Positions 52,746 through 59,759 of a stretch of 64,000 nucleotides of DNA are shown one piece after another; position 1 is the first letter of the stretch, and each line of letters begins with the position of its first letter. This DNA comes from Oscillospiraceae bacterium (GTDB lineage Bacteria > Bacillota > Clostridia > Oscillospirales > Acutalibacteraceae). Both the position numbers and the translations under genes were made by a program. The notes under the pieces are model-generated. The model was given only the letters and a program-made list of their open reading frames with translations. It ran no database searches and was not told the DNA's origin. Where the stretch lies: NCBI GenBank assembly GCA_015066345.1, contig SVOQ01000007.1:1-64000 (forward strand), written 5' to 3'.

Positions 52746-52780
52746 TCGCCCGACAACGCCGGTTGTCGGGCGAATTTTGT
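52746..52780 (+). terminator. Partial terminator/attenuator after the WXG100 gene
   Basis: A perfect 12-bp stem TCGCCCGACAAC/GTTGTCGGGCGA with loop GCCG, followed by the short ATTTTG. The T-run is weak and the next gene begins 20 bp on, so partial termination is likely. Confidence 0.7.
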
Positions 52781-52800
52781 AATTTCGGGGGCGAAAAGCT

Positions 52801-53229
52801 ATGGCTGAAAAAGATGTAAACCAGTATAATAACCTTGTAAGAAGAAGAAATACCGCAAGGCGTCAGTATAATGCTTGTTCTGATCGTATTGAGGAATGCA
52901 ATTATTTGCTTCGTAGATTAAGACGTGCTAAAGAACGGGTTGCGGAGCAAAAAAGAACATTTAAAACAATAAAAAAAGAAGACTCCAAAATATACAAGGA
53001 AAAGTATGATTGGGAAGGTAAGAAATACAACAGCTTCAAGGTAAAAGGTGAGGTTGCCGTAGATTTAAATGAGGATTATTACAAAAACACCCTCGACTAT
53101 GTACTTGACTCCATTAATAATGAAATAACAAGAATAGAAAACAAACGTATGAATGAGTACGGTTTGTTGGGAAGATTGGGTTCGACTATAAATAGCTTGG
53201 GAAATAAGATAGAGAACTTCTTTAATTAA
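52801..53229 (+). CDS. Coiled-coil LXG-associated protein (DUF5082/YwqH-like)
   Basis: 142 aa. The N-terminal half is a basic coiled coil (YNNLVRRRNTARRQYNA onward), there is a WEGKKY motif in the middle, and a second helix precedes a Gly-containing tail. It resembles the YwqH-type DUF5082 proteins encoded just before LXG toxins in Bacillus. Comparable coiled-coil genes open cassettes 2 (56456) and 3 (59031). It probably pairs with the small protein at 53243 to bind the toxin N-terminus and guide export. The family call is moderate. Confidence 0.65.
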   Translation: MAEKDVNQYNNLVRRRNTARRQYNACSDRIEECNYLLRRLRRAKERVAEQKRTFKTIKKEDSKIYKEKYDWEGKKYNSFKVKGEVAVDLNEDYYKNTLDYVLDSINNEITRIENKRMNEYGLLGRLGSTINSLGNKIENFFN

Positions 53230-53242
53230 AGGATGAAAAAAT

Positions 53243-53512
53243 ATGGCAGAGTTTAAAGTTTCGCCCGGGTTGTCAGGTGAAGTGGATACCCTTAAATCCA
53301 AGGGCGATGCATTGGCAACGGATAGTGTAAGCGTAGATAAAAGCGATGTAAAGACTCTTAAAACGAGTATGGAATATATTCAACAACAAAAGGATATCAG
53401 AAATTTACTCAGATTATATGCAGAACTTATTAATAAAGATGCAAAAGATATGAAAAAAATGATTTCCGATGTTGAAGAAATGGACGAAAAAATAGCATCA
53501 GGAAACAGATAA
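53243..53512 (+). CDS. Small helical T7SS protein (YwqI/SACOL2603-like)
   Basis: 89 aa, starting MAEFKVSPGLSGEVDTLKSK and all helical, similar in pattern to the DUF5344 (YwqI) or SACOL2603-type families that accompany LXG toxins. No WxG is present. 13 bp after the coiled-coil gene and 18 bp before the toxin gene, with matching RBS (AAAGGATG, AGAGAGGGAG). Likely a targeting partner of the toxin. Confidence 0.7.
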   Translation: MAEFKVSPGLSGEVDTLKSKGDALATDSVSVDKSDVKTLKTSMEYIQQQKDIRNLLRLYAELINKDAKDMKKMISDVEEMDEKIASGNR

Positions 53513-53530
53513 GCTTCAGAGAGGGAGATT

Positions 53531-55513
53531 ATGGGTTATAAAGTAGATTTCGATGCTTTAGACAGTTTTGATTCAAGCTTGTCAAATCAGATTAATTCTT
53601 GGGGGACGGAACTCGAAGCTGTCGGTAAGGCACTTGAAACCATTCAGACTACTAATAATATGTCGGGTGAAGGCTCGGATAATATAAAAACATATTTCGA
53701 ATCTGTTCACGGTATGATTCAGGGTTTACTGGGTCAGTTGATGTCGGCACATCAAAAGAACTGCTTCTTATATAAGAGAGATTATTTTTCAAACATTGAC
53801 AAAGCAACACATGTTGTTATCAAGGAGTCGGAATTGAAAGAAATCAAGTCCGATGTAACAAATAAGAAAAACAGAGCAGTACAGGTCGATGATGCACTGG
53901 CAAATATAATGTCGGATATCAGGGATATTTACTATCTTTCATATAAAGATGTGGGCGAAGTGTATTATGCTCACGAAAATATCGAGAAATTCATTACGGA
54001 TTTAGATAATGATATTAAAAATCTTGAAAACAATCATTATCAGAATGACTTCGTTAATACAGGAGAGCTCATACATACTCTTACGACTTTTATTAAAGAA
54101 TGTCAGTCAAAAGGCAGGTCCTATAAAAAGAATTTCAGCGTTTATGATTTAGCGGGCTCTGAAAGTTTCAGAAAGCTGTATGCTGCTTATGTAGAGGTTG
54201 ACAAGGAGCAACAATCCAAGCAGGAGCTTATTGAGACAGAAATTGAGAATCAAAAGGAACGTGTTGAAATTCTCGAGGAGGAGCGTGCCGAACGTGAGCG
54301 AAAAGCCAAGGTGTTTAAATGGGTGGTAACGGCAGTTTGCATTGTCGGAGCTATCGTGGTTACTGCCGCTACCGGTGGTGCAGGAGCGCCTCTTATAGCG
54401 GGGGCTGTTTCTGCAGGTTCCGCCATAATCAGCACAGGTTTACATGGTATGGCTGATGAGTACATTGAGCACGGTTATGACCATAGTGAATATGACTGGG
54501 GTAAAATAGCCAAGGATACAGTGGCGGCAGGTATAACCGGTTTTGCTACGGGTGCCATAGGTGCCGGTATAGGCGGAGGTATAACCAATAAATTAAACTC
54601 GTCGGTGATCGGAAATAATCTGTTACATTCTTCTAACTCACTTGTAAGAATCGGAACATCAGCGGTAATAGGCTCTGCTTCCGAGGTGGGCTCGGGCATA
54701 GTGTCCCGTACAGCGGCGGCTACCATATCCGTTGCATTTGGTGGCGATGCTGAGGAAGAATTTGCTAAAGTGTTTGACGGAAAAAGTCTTCTTACAGATG
54801 TCGCAATAGGTGGTGCCGGGGGTGCCGTTGATAATATAGCTACAAACAAACGAGCACAGAAGGCTGCAGATGATTACGCATCTAATTATAACAGTAAGCA
54901 TGACCCTGTTCTTGACGGAGAAAAAGCAGGTATTGAAAACATAAAACGTACACCTCAAAACGGTGCTGATTTTTCTGAAACGGATGAAATACTCCGTTTT
55001 GATTCAGGTGAACCCGTACAGGTGAAAATTAAAGCTACCGGTAATCGTGAGAAAGATTTCCGGCAAGCGGAGAAGATACTTAAGGATCAGGGTGTAGATA
55101 TAGACTTTAAATCTATGCGTAAAGGTGCGAACAAGGAATATGTGTGGCATCATTTAGATGACTATAATGCTGCGACAAACGAAACTACAATGCAATTCAT
55201 TACCATTAAGGGTCATAAAGCTATAAAAACACATACAGGTTCAGCAGCTCAATATTATGTTGCTAACGGAAAAGGTTATGGAAAGGATACATTTAATACT
55301 GGGCACAGCTTGGATATTACCGATAAAGCTTCTACGATAGAGGAAGGAATTTCAGATACAATAAGCAGTATAGACGGACAGCCACAATCTCCTTACAGTG
55401 CATATTACTCGTCTATTCCCACAGATACAATTACTGCAAGCAAGGCGGACTTGGATGAGTTTTTCGGTAAATTTGATTTTGATTTTTCGGTAAATACTGA
55501 AGCAACGGTGTGA
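53531..55513 (+). CDS. LXG-type polymorphic toxin with C-terminal WHH nuclease domain
   Basis: 660 aa. Residues 1-240 are the helical LXG-like export domain (VDFDALDSFDSSLSNQINSW onward), with a coiled coil to about 260. A Gly/Ala-rich hydrophobic stretch (about 262-440) may insert into or cross membranes. The C-terminal part has the HNH/endonuclease VII-like WHH motif at Trp539-His541 (EYVWHHLDDY), with a further His in IKGHKAIKTH, so it is expected to cut nucleic acid in a target cell. The adjacent SMI1/KNR4 gene fits as immunity. It belongs to the polymorphic-toxin class aimed at competing bacteria. Confidence 0.85.
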   Translation: MGYKVDFDALDSFDSSLSNQINSWGTELEAVGKALETIQTTNNMSGEGSDNIKTYFESVHGMIQGLLGQLMSAHQKNCFLYKRDYFSNIDKATHVVIKESELKEIKSDVTNKKNRAVQVDDALANIMSDIRDIYYLSYKDVGEVYYAHENIEKFITDLDNDIKNLENNHYQNDFVNTGELIHTLTTFIKECQSKGRSYKKNFSVYDLAGSESFRKLYAAYVEVDKEQQSKQELIETEIENQKERVEILEEERAERERKAKVFKWVVTAVCIVGAIVVTAATGGAGAPLIAGAVSAGSAIISTGLHGMADEYIEHGYDHSEYDWGKIAKDTVAAGITGFATGAIGAGIGGGITNKLNSSVIGNNLLHSSNSLVRIGTSAVIGSASEVGSGIVSRTAAATISVAFGGDAEEEFAKVFDGKSLLTDVAIGGAGGAVDNIATNKRAQKAADDYASNYNSKHDPVLDGEKAGIENIKRTPQNGADFSETDEILRFDSGEPVQVKIKATGNREKDFRQAEKILKDQGVDIDFKSMRKGANKEYVWHHLDDYNAATNETTMQFITIKGHKAIKTHTGSAAQYYVANGKGYGKDTFNTGHSLDITDKASTIEEGISDTISSIDGQPQSPYSAYYSSIPTDTITASKADLDEFFGKFDFDFSVNTEATV

Positions 55514-55529
55514 AAGAGGTGGAAATTGA

Positions 55530-55955
55530 ATGTTTAAATTTGTAAAAAAAGAAAATCCCGAACAGAACGTATCGCAGGAATACATTGATTCGGTACAAAA
55601 GAAGTATGATATTGAATTTCCGTCGCTCTTACGTTCCTATTATGCAAATTACAATATGTGCGAAGCTGATGAGGTTGCATTTGTAATGCATAAATTGGAA
55701 TTTTGTGTGGAATTTATTCTGCCTCTGAAATACGGCACTTGTTCGGTAGAAAGTCTGTTGGATTTATACCGAGGAGACGACCATATTCCGCAACATTTAG
55801 TGCCTTTTGCGTGCGACGTTGACGGCGATTATTATTATTGGGATATTAATACCGGCAGAGTTTATTATATGACTATGGGTAATATTGACAATCCGATTCC
55901 TATTGCCCGAAGCGTAGATGAGTTTTTTGAATTACTGAATATTTATTGCGATTAA
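55530..55955 (+). CDS. SMI1/KNR4 (SUKH)-family immunity protein
   Basis: 141 aa. SUKH-type features are YIDSVQKKYDIEFPSLLRSYY, FILPLKYGT, VPFACDVDGDYYYWDINTGRVYY (seen as two shorter motifs, PFACDVDGDYYYWD and TGRVYYM) and the C-terminal IARSVDEFFELL. Proteins of this family neutralise nuclease toxins. It lies 17 bp after the WHH toxin gene, with RBS AGAGGTGG, the expected position for cognate immunity. Confidence 0.85.
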   Translation: MFKFVKKENPEQNVSQEYIDSVQKKYDIEFPSLLRSYYANYNMCEADEVAFVMHKLEFCVEFILPLKYGTCSVESLLDLYRGDDHIPQHLVPFACDVDGDYYYWDINTGRVYYMTMGNIDNPIPIARSVDEFFELLNIYCD

Positions 55956-55973
55956 GCAGAAAGGAAAAAAGTT

Positions 55974-56288
55974 ATGATAGATTATTTACCTCTCGGAAGT
56001 ATTGTTTTACTTAAAAACGGTGTACAAAAAGTTCTTGTTATTTCAAGAGCAATTAATGTACGCAACGGCGAAAATGAATTTTTCTTTGATTACGGCGGTG
56101 TAGCTTATCCCGAAGGGCTTATAGGCGACCAGATGGTTTATTTTAATGCTGATAAAATAAATAAAGTTGTATTTAAAGGCTATAGCGATATTGATGATGA
56201 AAATATGGTTGATACAATCAACGATTATCTTGTGGCTCATCCCGATATCGTGCGTGGTGACCCCGAGAATTGGGTTGTGGAAGAATAA
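55974..56288 (+). CDS. DUF4176-domain protein (T7SS-associated)
   Basis: 104 aa. The N-terminal pattern LPLGSIVLLKNGVQKVLVISR, then FFFDYGGVAYPEGLIG, is typical of DUF4176 proteins, which accompany LXG effectors in Gram-positive T7SS loci and have been linked to export or chaperoning of substrates. The last gene of cassette 1, followed by a strong terminator. Confidence 0.8.
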   Translation: MIDYLPLGSIVLLKNGVQKVLVISRAINVRNGENEFFFDYGGVAYPEGLIGDQMVYFNADKINKVVFKGYSDIDDENMVDTINDYLVAHPDIVRGDPENWVVEE

Positions 56289-56307
56289 ATTTATATTAAT
56301 AATAAAA

Positions 56308-56348
56308 CATCTTCGCAAGGTGATTTTTCCTTGCGAAGATGTTTTTTA
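56308..56348 (+). terminator. Intrinsic terminator ending cassette 1
   Basis: A stem ACATCTTCGCAAGG/CCTTGCGAAGATGT around loop TGATTTTT, followed by TTTTTT. Just downstream lies the palindromic promoter of cassette 2. Confidence 0.9.
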
Positions 56349-56359
56349 TAAAAAAACTG

Positions 56360-56403
56360 TATGTTGCGAGAGTATTAACAAAGACGGAAAAATGTGCAAT
56401 AAT
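56360..56403 (+). promoter_or_regulatory. Palindromic cassette promoter, copy 2
   Basis: The right half-site AGAGTA (56369-56374) is intact while the left half is degenerate (TATGTT, 3 of 6). The extended -10, TGC AATAAT (56395-56403), lies 23 bp downstream, as in copy 1. The region from GAGAGTATT to AATAAT aligns without gaps with copy 1. Confidence 0.6.
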
Positions 56404-56455
56404 TATCATAGATATGTGTGTTTAAAAGTTATTGACGGAAGCTTGAGGTAATGAT

Positions 56456-56866
56456 ATGAATAAAGAACAAATAGAAATTGAAATCAGGCGGATGGAACGC
56501 AAACTTTCCAACGTTCGTGAGCAAATCAGAAAACAAAAAAATACTATAGAAGATAACGAATATAAATTAGATAAATTAAAGCGAAGTCTGGATAAGACTA
56601 TGGATAATTATCGCATTTTTGACAGAACGAACGAATCCTTTGAAAATTTGTCGGAATTACGATTCATAAAAACCTGGGTTGAGGCTCGCAAGGAAAAGAA
56701 TGCTTCCGATAAGCGAAAAGCAACCGCTAAAATGGATGAGTCATACCGCGAACAGAAAAAGGTTGTTAATGCCTCATATCAAAAATTAGATGATTTAGAA
56801 GAAACAAAGGCTCGTTACGAAAGAGAATTAAAGAGATTAAAACGAATGTTTAACGAAATGCCTTGA
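56456..56866 (+). CDS. Coiled-coil protein of cassette 2
   Basis: 136 aa, almost entirely charged coiled coil (EIEIRRMERKLSNVREQIRK, then a helix around EDLEETKARYERELKRLKRM). It is in the same position and of similar size as the DUF5082-like genes at 52801 and 59031, which suggests a chaperone-like or adaptor role for the cassette's effector. No other family is recognised. A 19-bp gap to the next gene. Confidence 0.6.
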   Translation: MNKEQIEIEIRRMERKLSNVREQIRKQKNTIEDNEYKLDKLKRSLDKTMDNYRIFDRTNESFENLSELRFIKTWVEARKEKNASDKRKATAKMDESYREQKKVVNASYQKLDDLEETKARYERELKRLKRMFNEMP

Positions 56867-56885
56867 TGAAAGGACGGTTTTTAAA

Positions 56886-57185
56886 ATGGCAGAAGATTTA
56901 TATGTGTGTGATGTTGATTATGACGTGTTAGCATGCAAGGTTCAGGATTATTGGGAAAAGGAAGATGAAATATTAAAAAAACTGATATCAATATTATCAA
57001 AGGTAGCAGAACACGGAATAGCAAAAGGTGATGCACATAACAGTATTGTTATATTAAAAGAAGAAATTGAAGCGATTTATGAAACTACCCAAGGTCAAGG
57101 AGCGGTGGTTAGTCAGACGGCACTTGAGTTTTTAAGTCGTATTGATGAAATTGATTTGAAATTATACGGACAGGCCGGAGGTTGA
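56886..57185 (+). CDS. Small helical protein of cassette 2 (99 aa)
   Basis: 99 aa, predicted helical hairpin-like, beginning MAEDLYVCDVDYDVLACKVQ and with a Gly-containing turn near ETTQGQGA. It has the size of WXG100-like proteins but no clear WxG turn (YWEKE is early). Coupled to the next gene, whose ATG follows closely. Probably a secreted or targeting partner of the large effector. Confidence 0.55.
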   Translation: MAEDLYVCDVDYDVLACKVQDYWEKEDEILKKLISILSKVAEHGIAKGDAHNSIVILKEEIEAIYETTQGQGAVVSQTALEFLSRIDEIDLKLYGQAGG

Positions 57186-57190
57186 TTGTA

Positions 57191-57484
57191 ATGGTTAATG
57201 AGATTAAATATGATTTTTCTTATTTGAATGAAGCGATTGCCGATGTGAAAGCACTTAAAGGTGAACTGCCTTTTAAAAAGGGTGTATCATATAAATGGAA
57301 TTGTCTTTATACAGATAAATCAAAAGGCGATGTGTTGGACACTTTGGCAGAAATAGTAACCCTTACAGAAGAACGTTCGAGACAGATTGGTGAATTGTTA
57401 GATAATGTATTGATGGTTTTACAAACCGCAAAAGATCAGATGCAGCATAAAGATGAAAAAATATCTAAGGAGTATAAAGGCTAA
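57191..57484 (+). CDS. Small helical protein of cassette 2 (97 aa)
   Basis: 97 aa. A first helix (FSYLNEAIADVKALKGEL), a turn with Trp (YKWNCLY) and a long second helix (LAEIVTLTEERSRQIGELL), so the shape is WXG100-like with a diverged turn. The RBS GGAGG lies 10 bp before the ATG at 57191; a TTG at 57182 is less likely. It overlaps the effector start by one base (TAATG). A likely export partner of the following gene. Confidence 0.58.
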   Translation: MVNEIKYDFSYLNEAIADVKALKGELPFKKGVSYKWNCLYTDKSKGDVLDTLAEIVTLTEERSRQIGELLDNVLMVLQTAKDQMQHKDEKISKEYKG

Positions 57485-58608
57485 TGGGCGAAATTGTAGA
57501 AAATGTCGTACAAAATGCGGATACGATATTATCTGAAAATGAAGCATATCTGCGTGATAAAAGATTTGCAAAATATACAATACTTGGTGTCAACAAAACT
57601 GTAAACCAACAGGTTAAAAGGGATTTTACCAAGAAAACTGAAGAAAAATTAATTAAACTGGCCAACAGTGTTAATGCGGATGAGCTTAATTATGACATTA
57701 TGGGTGTTTTGGGTCGTTGGTTTTTGAATACAGTTATAGGTAAGTTTTTGAAGCAATTGATGGATACCCAACGCATGACGTGTGACGCCTATAACTATTT
57801 CGGAGACACAATAAGAAAAATCTTTGACCAGGCAAGAACAGCTGACAGAAGATATGCAAACAAGCTTGCAAATTCACCAAAATCAGTTGCCCAAAACAGC
57901 GTAATACTGTTGAAGGGCTTAAATGAAGCTTTTGATTATTATCGAGATAACAAAGACTATGGCTGTTCAATAACACACTCTCTTGAAGAAGTGTATAAAC
58001 GTAATGGTGATGTAGTTGTTGCTAAGCTTGAGCTGGATCCCGAAGTTAAAAAATTCAAAATAGAGAACTTTGTTCAGGAACAGAGTAATATGAATGTTTT
58101 TAATGAGCATTCCTCTAAGGTTTACAAAGAACTCGGACTTGATGATGTTTCGATAGATACATCGGCTATAGGCAAAGCAATTAATGGATACGAACAGGAG
58201 ATAAACAAAGCGGTACAGCTTTTGGTAGATAAAGTGAACAAGGCTGCTGACGGTAAGAGGGTAAGTATTATACAGAAGCAAATAAAAGATGAAACTGCTT
58301 CCGGCTTAATTTCCGGATTAATTGATGCCACCGGCTTAACAGGTGTAGCAAAGGGTGCTTTTAAGATACATATTTTAAAATTGACTAAAGAGACAATAGA
58401 AAAAAACTATAGGGATTTATTTACTAAGATAGCTGCAGGCAAATCAGATGATTATGCGCAATTAGAGAATCTCTATAATCAATTAAAGGACCTGGAACAG
58501 GTAATTCTTTATACGTATAGAGACATATATGAATTTGAGCCCGATAAACAGGTAGAAGTGAATGAATGGATTGGCGATGTTCAAGCTGAAGCGTGGCCTG
58601 TTTCTTAA
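57484..58608 (+). CDS. Putative T7SS effector of cassette 2 (374 aa, unknown family)
   Basis: A helical 374-aa protein without a signal peptide. A short hydrophobic stretch lies near residues 75-95 (YDIMGVLGRWFLNTVIGKF) and another around 280-300 (LISGLIDATGLTGVAKG). I recognise no nuclease, NADase or other toxin domain, and no immunity gene follows. Its place after a coiled-coil gene and two small helical genes mirrors that of the toxin in cassette 1, so I infer that it is a secreted substrate. It is followed by 422 bp with little coding content. Confidence 0.55.
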   Translation: MGEIVENVVQNADTILSENEAYLRDKRFAKYTILGVNKTVNQQVKRDFTKKTEEKLIKLANSVNADELNYDIMGVLGRWFLNTVIGKFLKQLMDTQRMTCDAYNYFGDTIRKIFDQARTADRRYANKLANSPKSVAQNSVILLKGLNEAFDYYRDNKDYGCSITHSLEEVYKRNGDVVVAKLELDPEVKKFKIENFVQEQSNMNVFNEHSSKVYKELGLDDVSIDTSAIGKAINGYEQEINKAVQLLVDKVNKAADGKRVSIIQKQIKDETASGLISGLIDATGLTGVAKGAFKIHILKLTKETIEKNYRDLFTKIAAGKSDDYAQLENLYNQLKDLEQVILYTYRDIYEFEPDKQVEVNEWIGDVQAEAWPVS

Positions 58609-58769
58609 AAGATTTCAGTAACGTAAGGACTACAAATCTACTGAAAAAGGAGTGTCTTGTAGTTTTTTGATTGTAAAATCTAGTTGGCAAAAAACAAATC
58701 CACCTGTAAAAAATAGATACCTTTATAAAGTGTTTTGAATAGGTATATGTAAAGTCCAAGGATGACTAT

Positions 58770-58835
58770 ATGGGCAAAAACGATAATCCTCTTACGGACT
58801 TGACAGAACCGGAAAACATATTCGGTAATTGGTAA
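58770..58835 (+). CDS. Possible 21-aa peptide
   Basis: A 21-codon frame from ATG at 58770 to TAA at 58833. An AAGGAT motif lies 7 bp before the start. The peptide starts MGKNDNPL, is acidic in the middle and ends IFGNW. It sits between the cassette-2 effector and a terminator. It could be a small export partner, a signalling peptide, or chance. Confidence 0.3.
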   Translation: MGKNDNPLTDLTEPENIFGNW

Positions 58836-58842
58836 TAAACAT

Positions 58843-58882
58843 AAACCCTCGGACATAGTACGGGCTTCGTCCGAGGGTTTTT
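58843..58882 (+). terminator. Intrinsic terminator ending cassette 2
   Basis: A stem AAACCCTCGGAC/GTCCGAGGGTTT with an 11-nt loop region and T-rich tail. Confidence 0.85.
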
Positions 58883-58952
58883 AATGTTCTCTTTCGTCTT
58901 TTTGCTACATTTATTTGATAGTTTCTTGTAAATATCGCCAAAATAACATAAG

Positions 58953-58997
58953 TACTCTGTGAGAGTATTATCAAATGCAGTGTGTTTGTGGGATAAT
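58953..58997 (+). promoter_or_regulatory. Palindromic cassette promoter, copy 3
   Basis: The perfect palindrome TACTCT-GTG-AGAGTA (58953-58967) lies 24 bp upstream of the extended -10, TGG GATAAT (58989-58997). This copy gives the consensus of the three operators. Start of cassette 3 at GTG 59031 is 33 bp downstream. Confidence 0.68.
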
Positions 58998-59030
58998 GAA
59001 AGTAATAGATTGCAGAAAAGGGGTTTTTTT

Positions 59031-59480
59031 GTGGATATAGCCGGAATTAATGCACAAATTCAAGAAGCGAAAAGGCAACGCAAAAAATTAAACACAGAAA
59101 AAGCAAAAAAAGAAAAAGAGGTTAAAACAGGCGAAGGTTTATTTGATAATGTTGCGGATTTCAAGAAAAAATCTACAGGGGCTGTAAATGATTTTGAAAA
59201 TAAACTTAACGCAAGATGCGAAAAGATGCCCGGTAATTTTGGTAATTACTATAAGAGGCAGATTAAGTCTGCATTGAAAGATAGTAATGCTTACGAAGCG
59301 GATCAAATGGTCGGAAATATTTTGGAAGCTATTAAGAATAAAATATTTGACTTGGACGGTGCAATTGAGGGTCTTAAAAATAAGATAGAAGGATTGAACA
59401 ACTGGCTCAGGCAACTGGGCGATATGCTTGAGGATGCCAAAGAAGCGGTGGAAGATGCTTTTACAGGGGGAGATAAATAA
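59031..59480 (+). CDS. Coiled-coil protein of cassette 3
   Basis: 149 aa from a GTG with RBS AAAAGGGG; the longer frame to 58959 would run through the promoter. Strongly basic coiled coil at the N-terminus (INAQIQEAKRQRKKLNTEKA), then a helical domain and a C-terminal acidic helix. It occupies the same position as the coiled-coil genes of cassettes 1 and 2 and is probably their functional equivalent. The stop overlaps the next ATG (TAATG). Confidence 0.6.
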   Translation: MDIAGINAQIQEAKRQRKKLNTEKAKKEKEVKTGEGLFDNVADFKKKSTGAVNDFENKLNARCEKMPGNFGNYYKRQIKSALKDSNAYEADQMVGNILEAIKNKIFDLDGAIEGLKNKIEGLNNWLRQLGDMLEDAKEAVEDAFTGGDK

Positions 59481-59758
59481 TGGAGTTAAAATATGATATA
59501 CCTCAAATAAGGGCAGCTTCATCAGAATGTGCAACGATAGCGGAAGAGGTTAAATTTAACGGCACAAAACTTCTGAATTTGAATGAGAAAAACTATGGCA
59601 CGGTTAAGGACGAGATTGATATTATTATAAATGATATGTCGGGTTGTGCCACGGACACACAAAACTTTTTGACAAACGCTGTCACATTTATTTCAAAGGT
59701 TGCTAAACATTTCGAAGATATGGATAAAGAAGTTGCAAGAGAGGTGGAGAATTCTTAA
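59480..59758 (+). CDS. Small helical protein of cassette 3 (92 aa)
   Basis: 92 aa, helical. The pattern starts MELKYDIPQIRAASSECATI with a Gly/Asn-containing turn and a second helix ending EDMDKEVAREVENS. WXG100-like in size, without an obvious WxG. The next gene starts 1 bp after its stop. A likely partner of the effector. Confidence 0.58.
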   Translation: MELKYDIPQIRAASSECATIAEEVKFNGTKLLNLNEKNYGTVKDEIDIIINDMSGCATDTQNFLTNAVTFISKVAKHFEDMDKEVAREVENS

Positions 59759-59759
59759 T

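Larger units (their letters stand above)
58609..58952. other. Intergenic region with a possible small peptide gene and two hairpins
   Basis: Contains a 7-bp stem ACTACAA/TTGTAGT with a long loop and T-run (about 58628-58668), a short open frame at 58770-58835 and a terminator at 58843-58882. No other gene is seen. AT content is high. Confidence 0.5.

Noticed and set aside
58959..59030. N-terminal extension of the cassette-3 coiled-coil protein
   Set aside because: This stretch contains the palindrome and the -10 of the promoter, so translation must start downstream, at GTG 59031.
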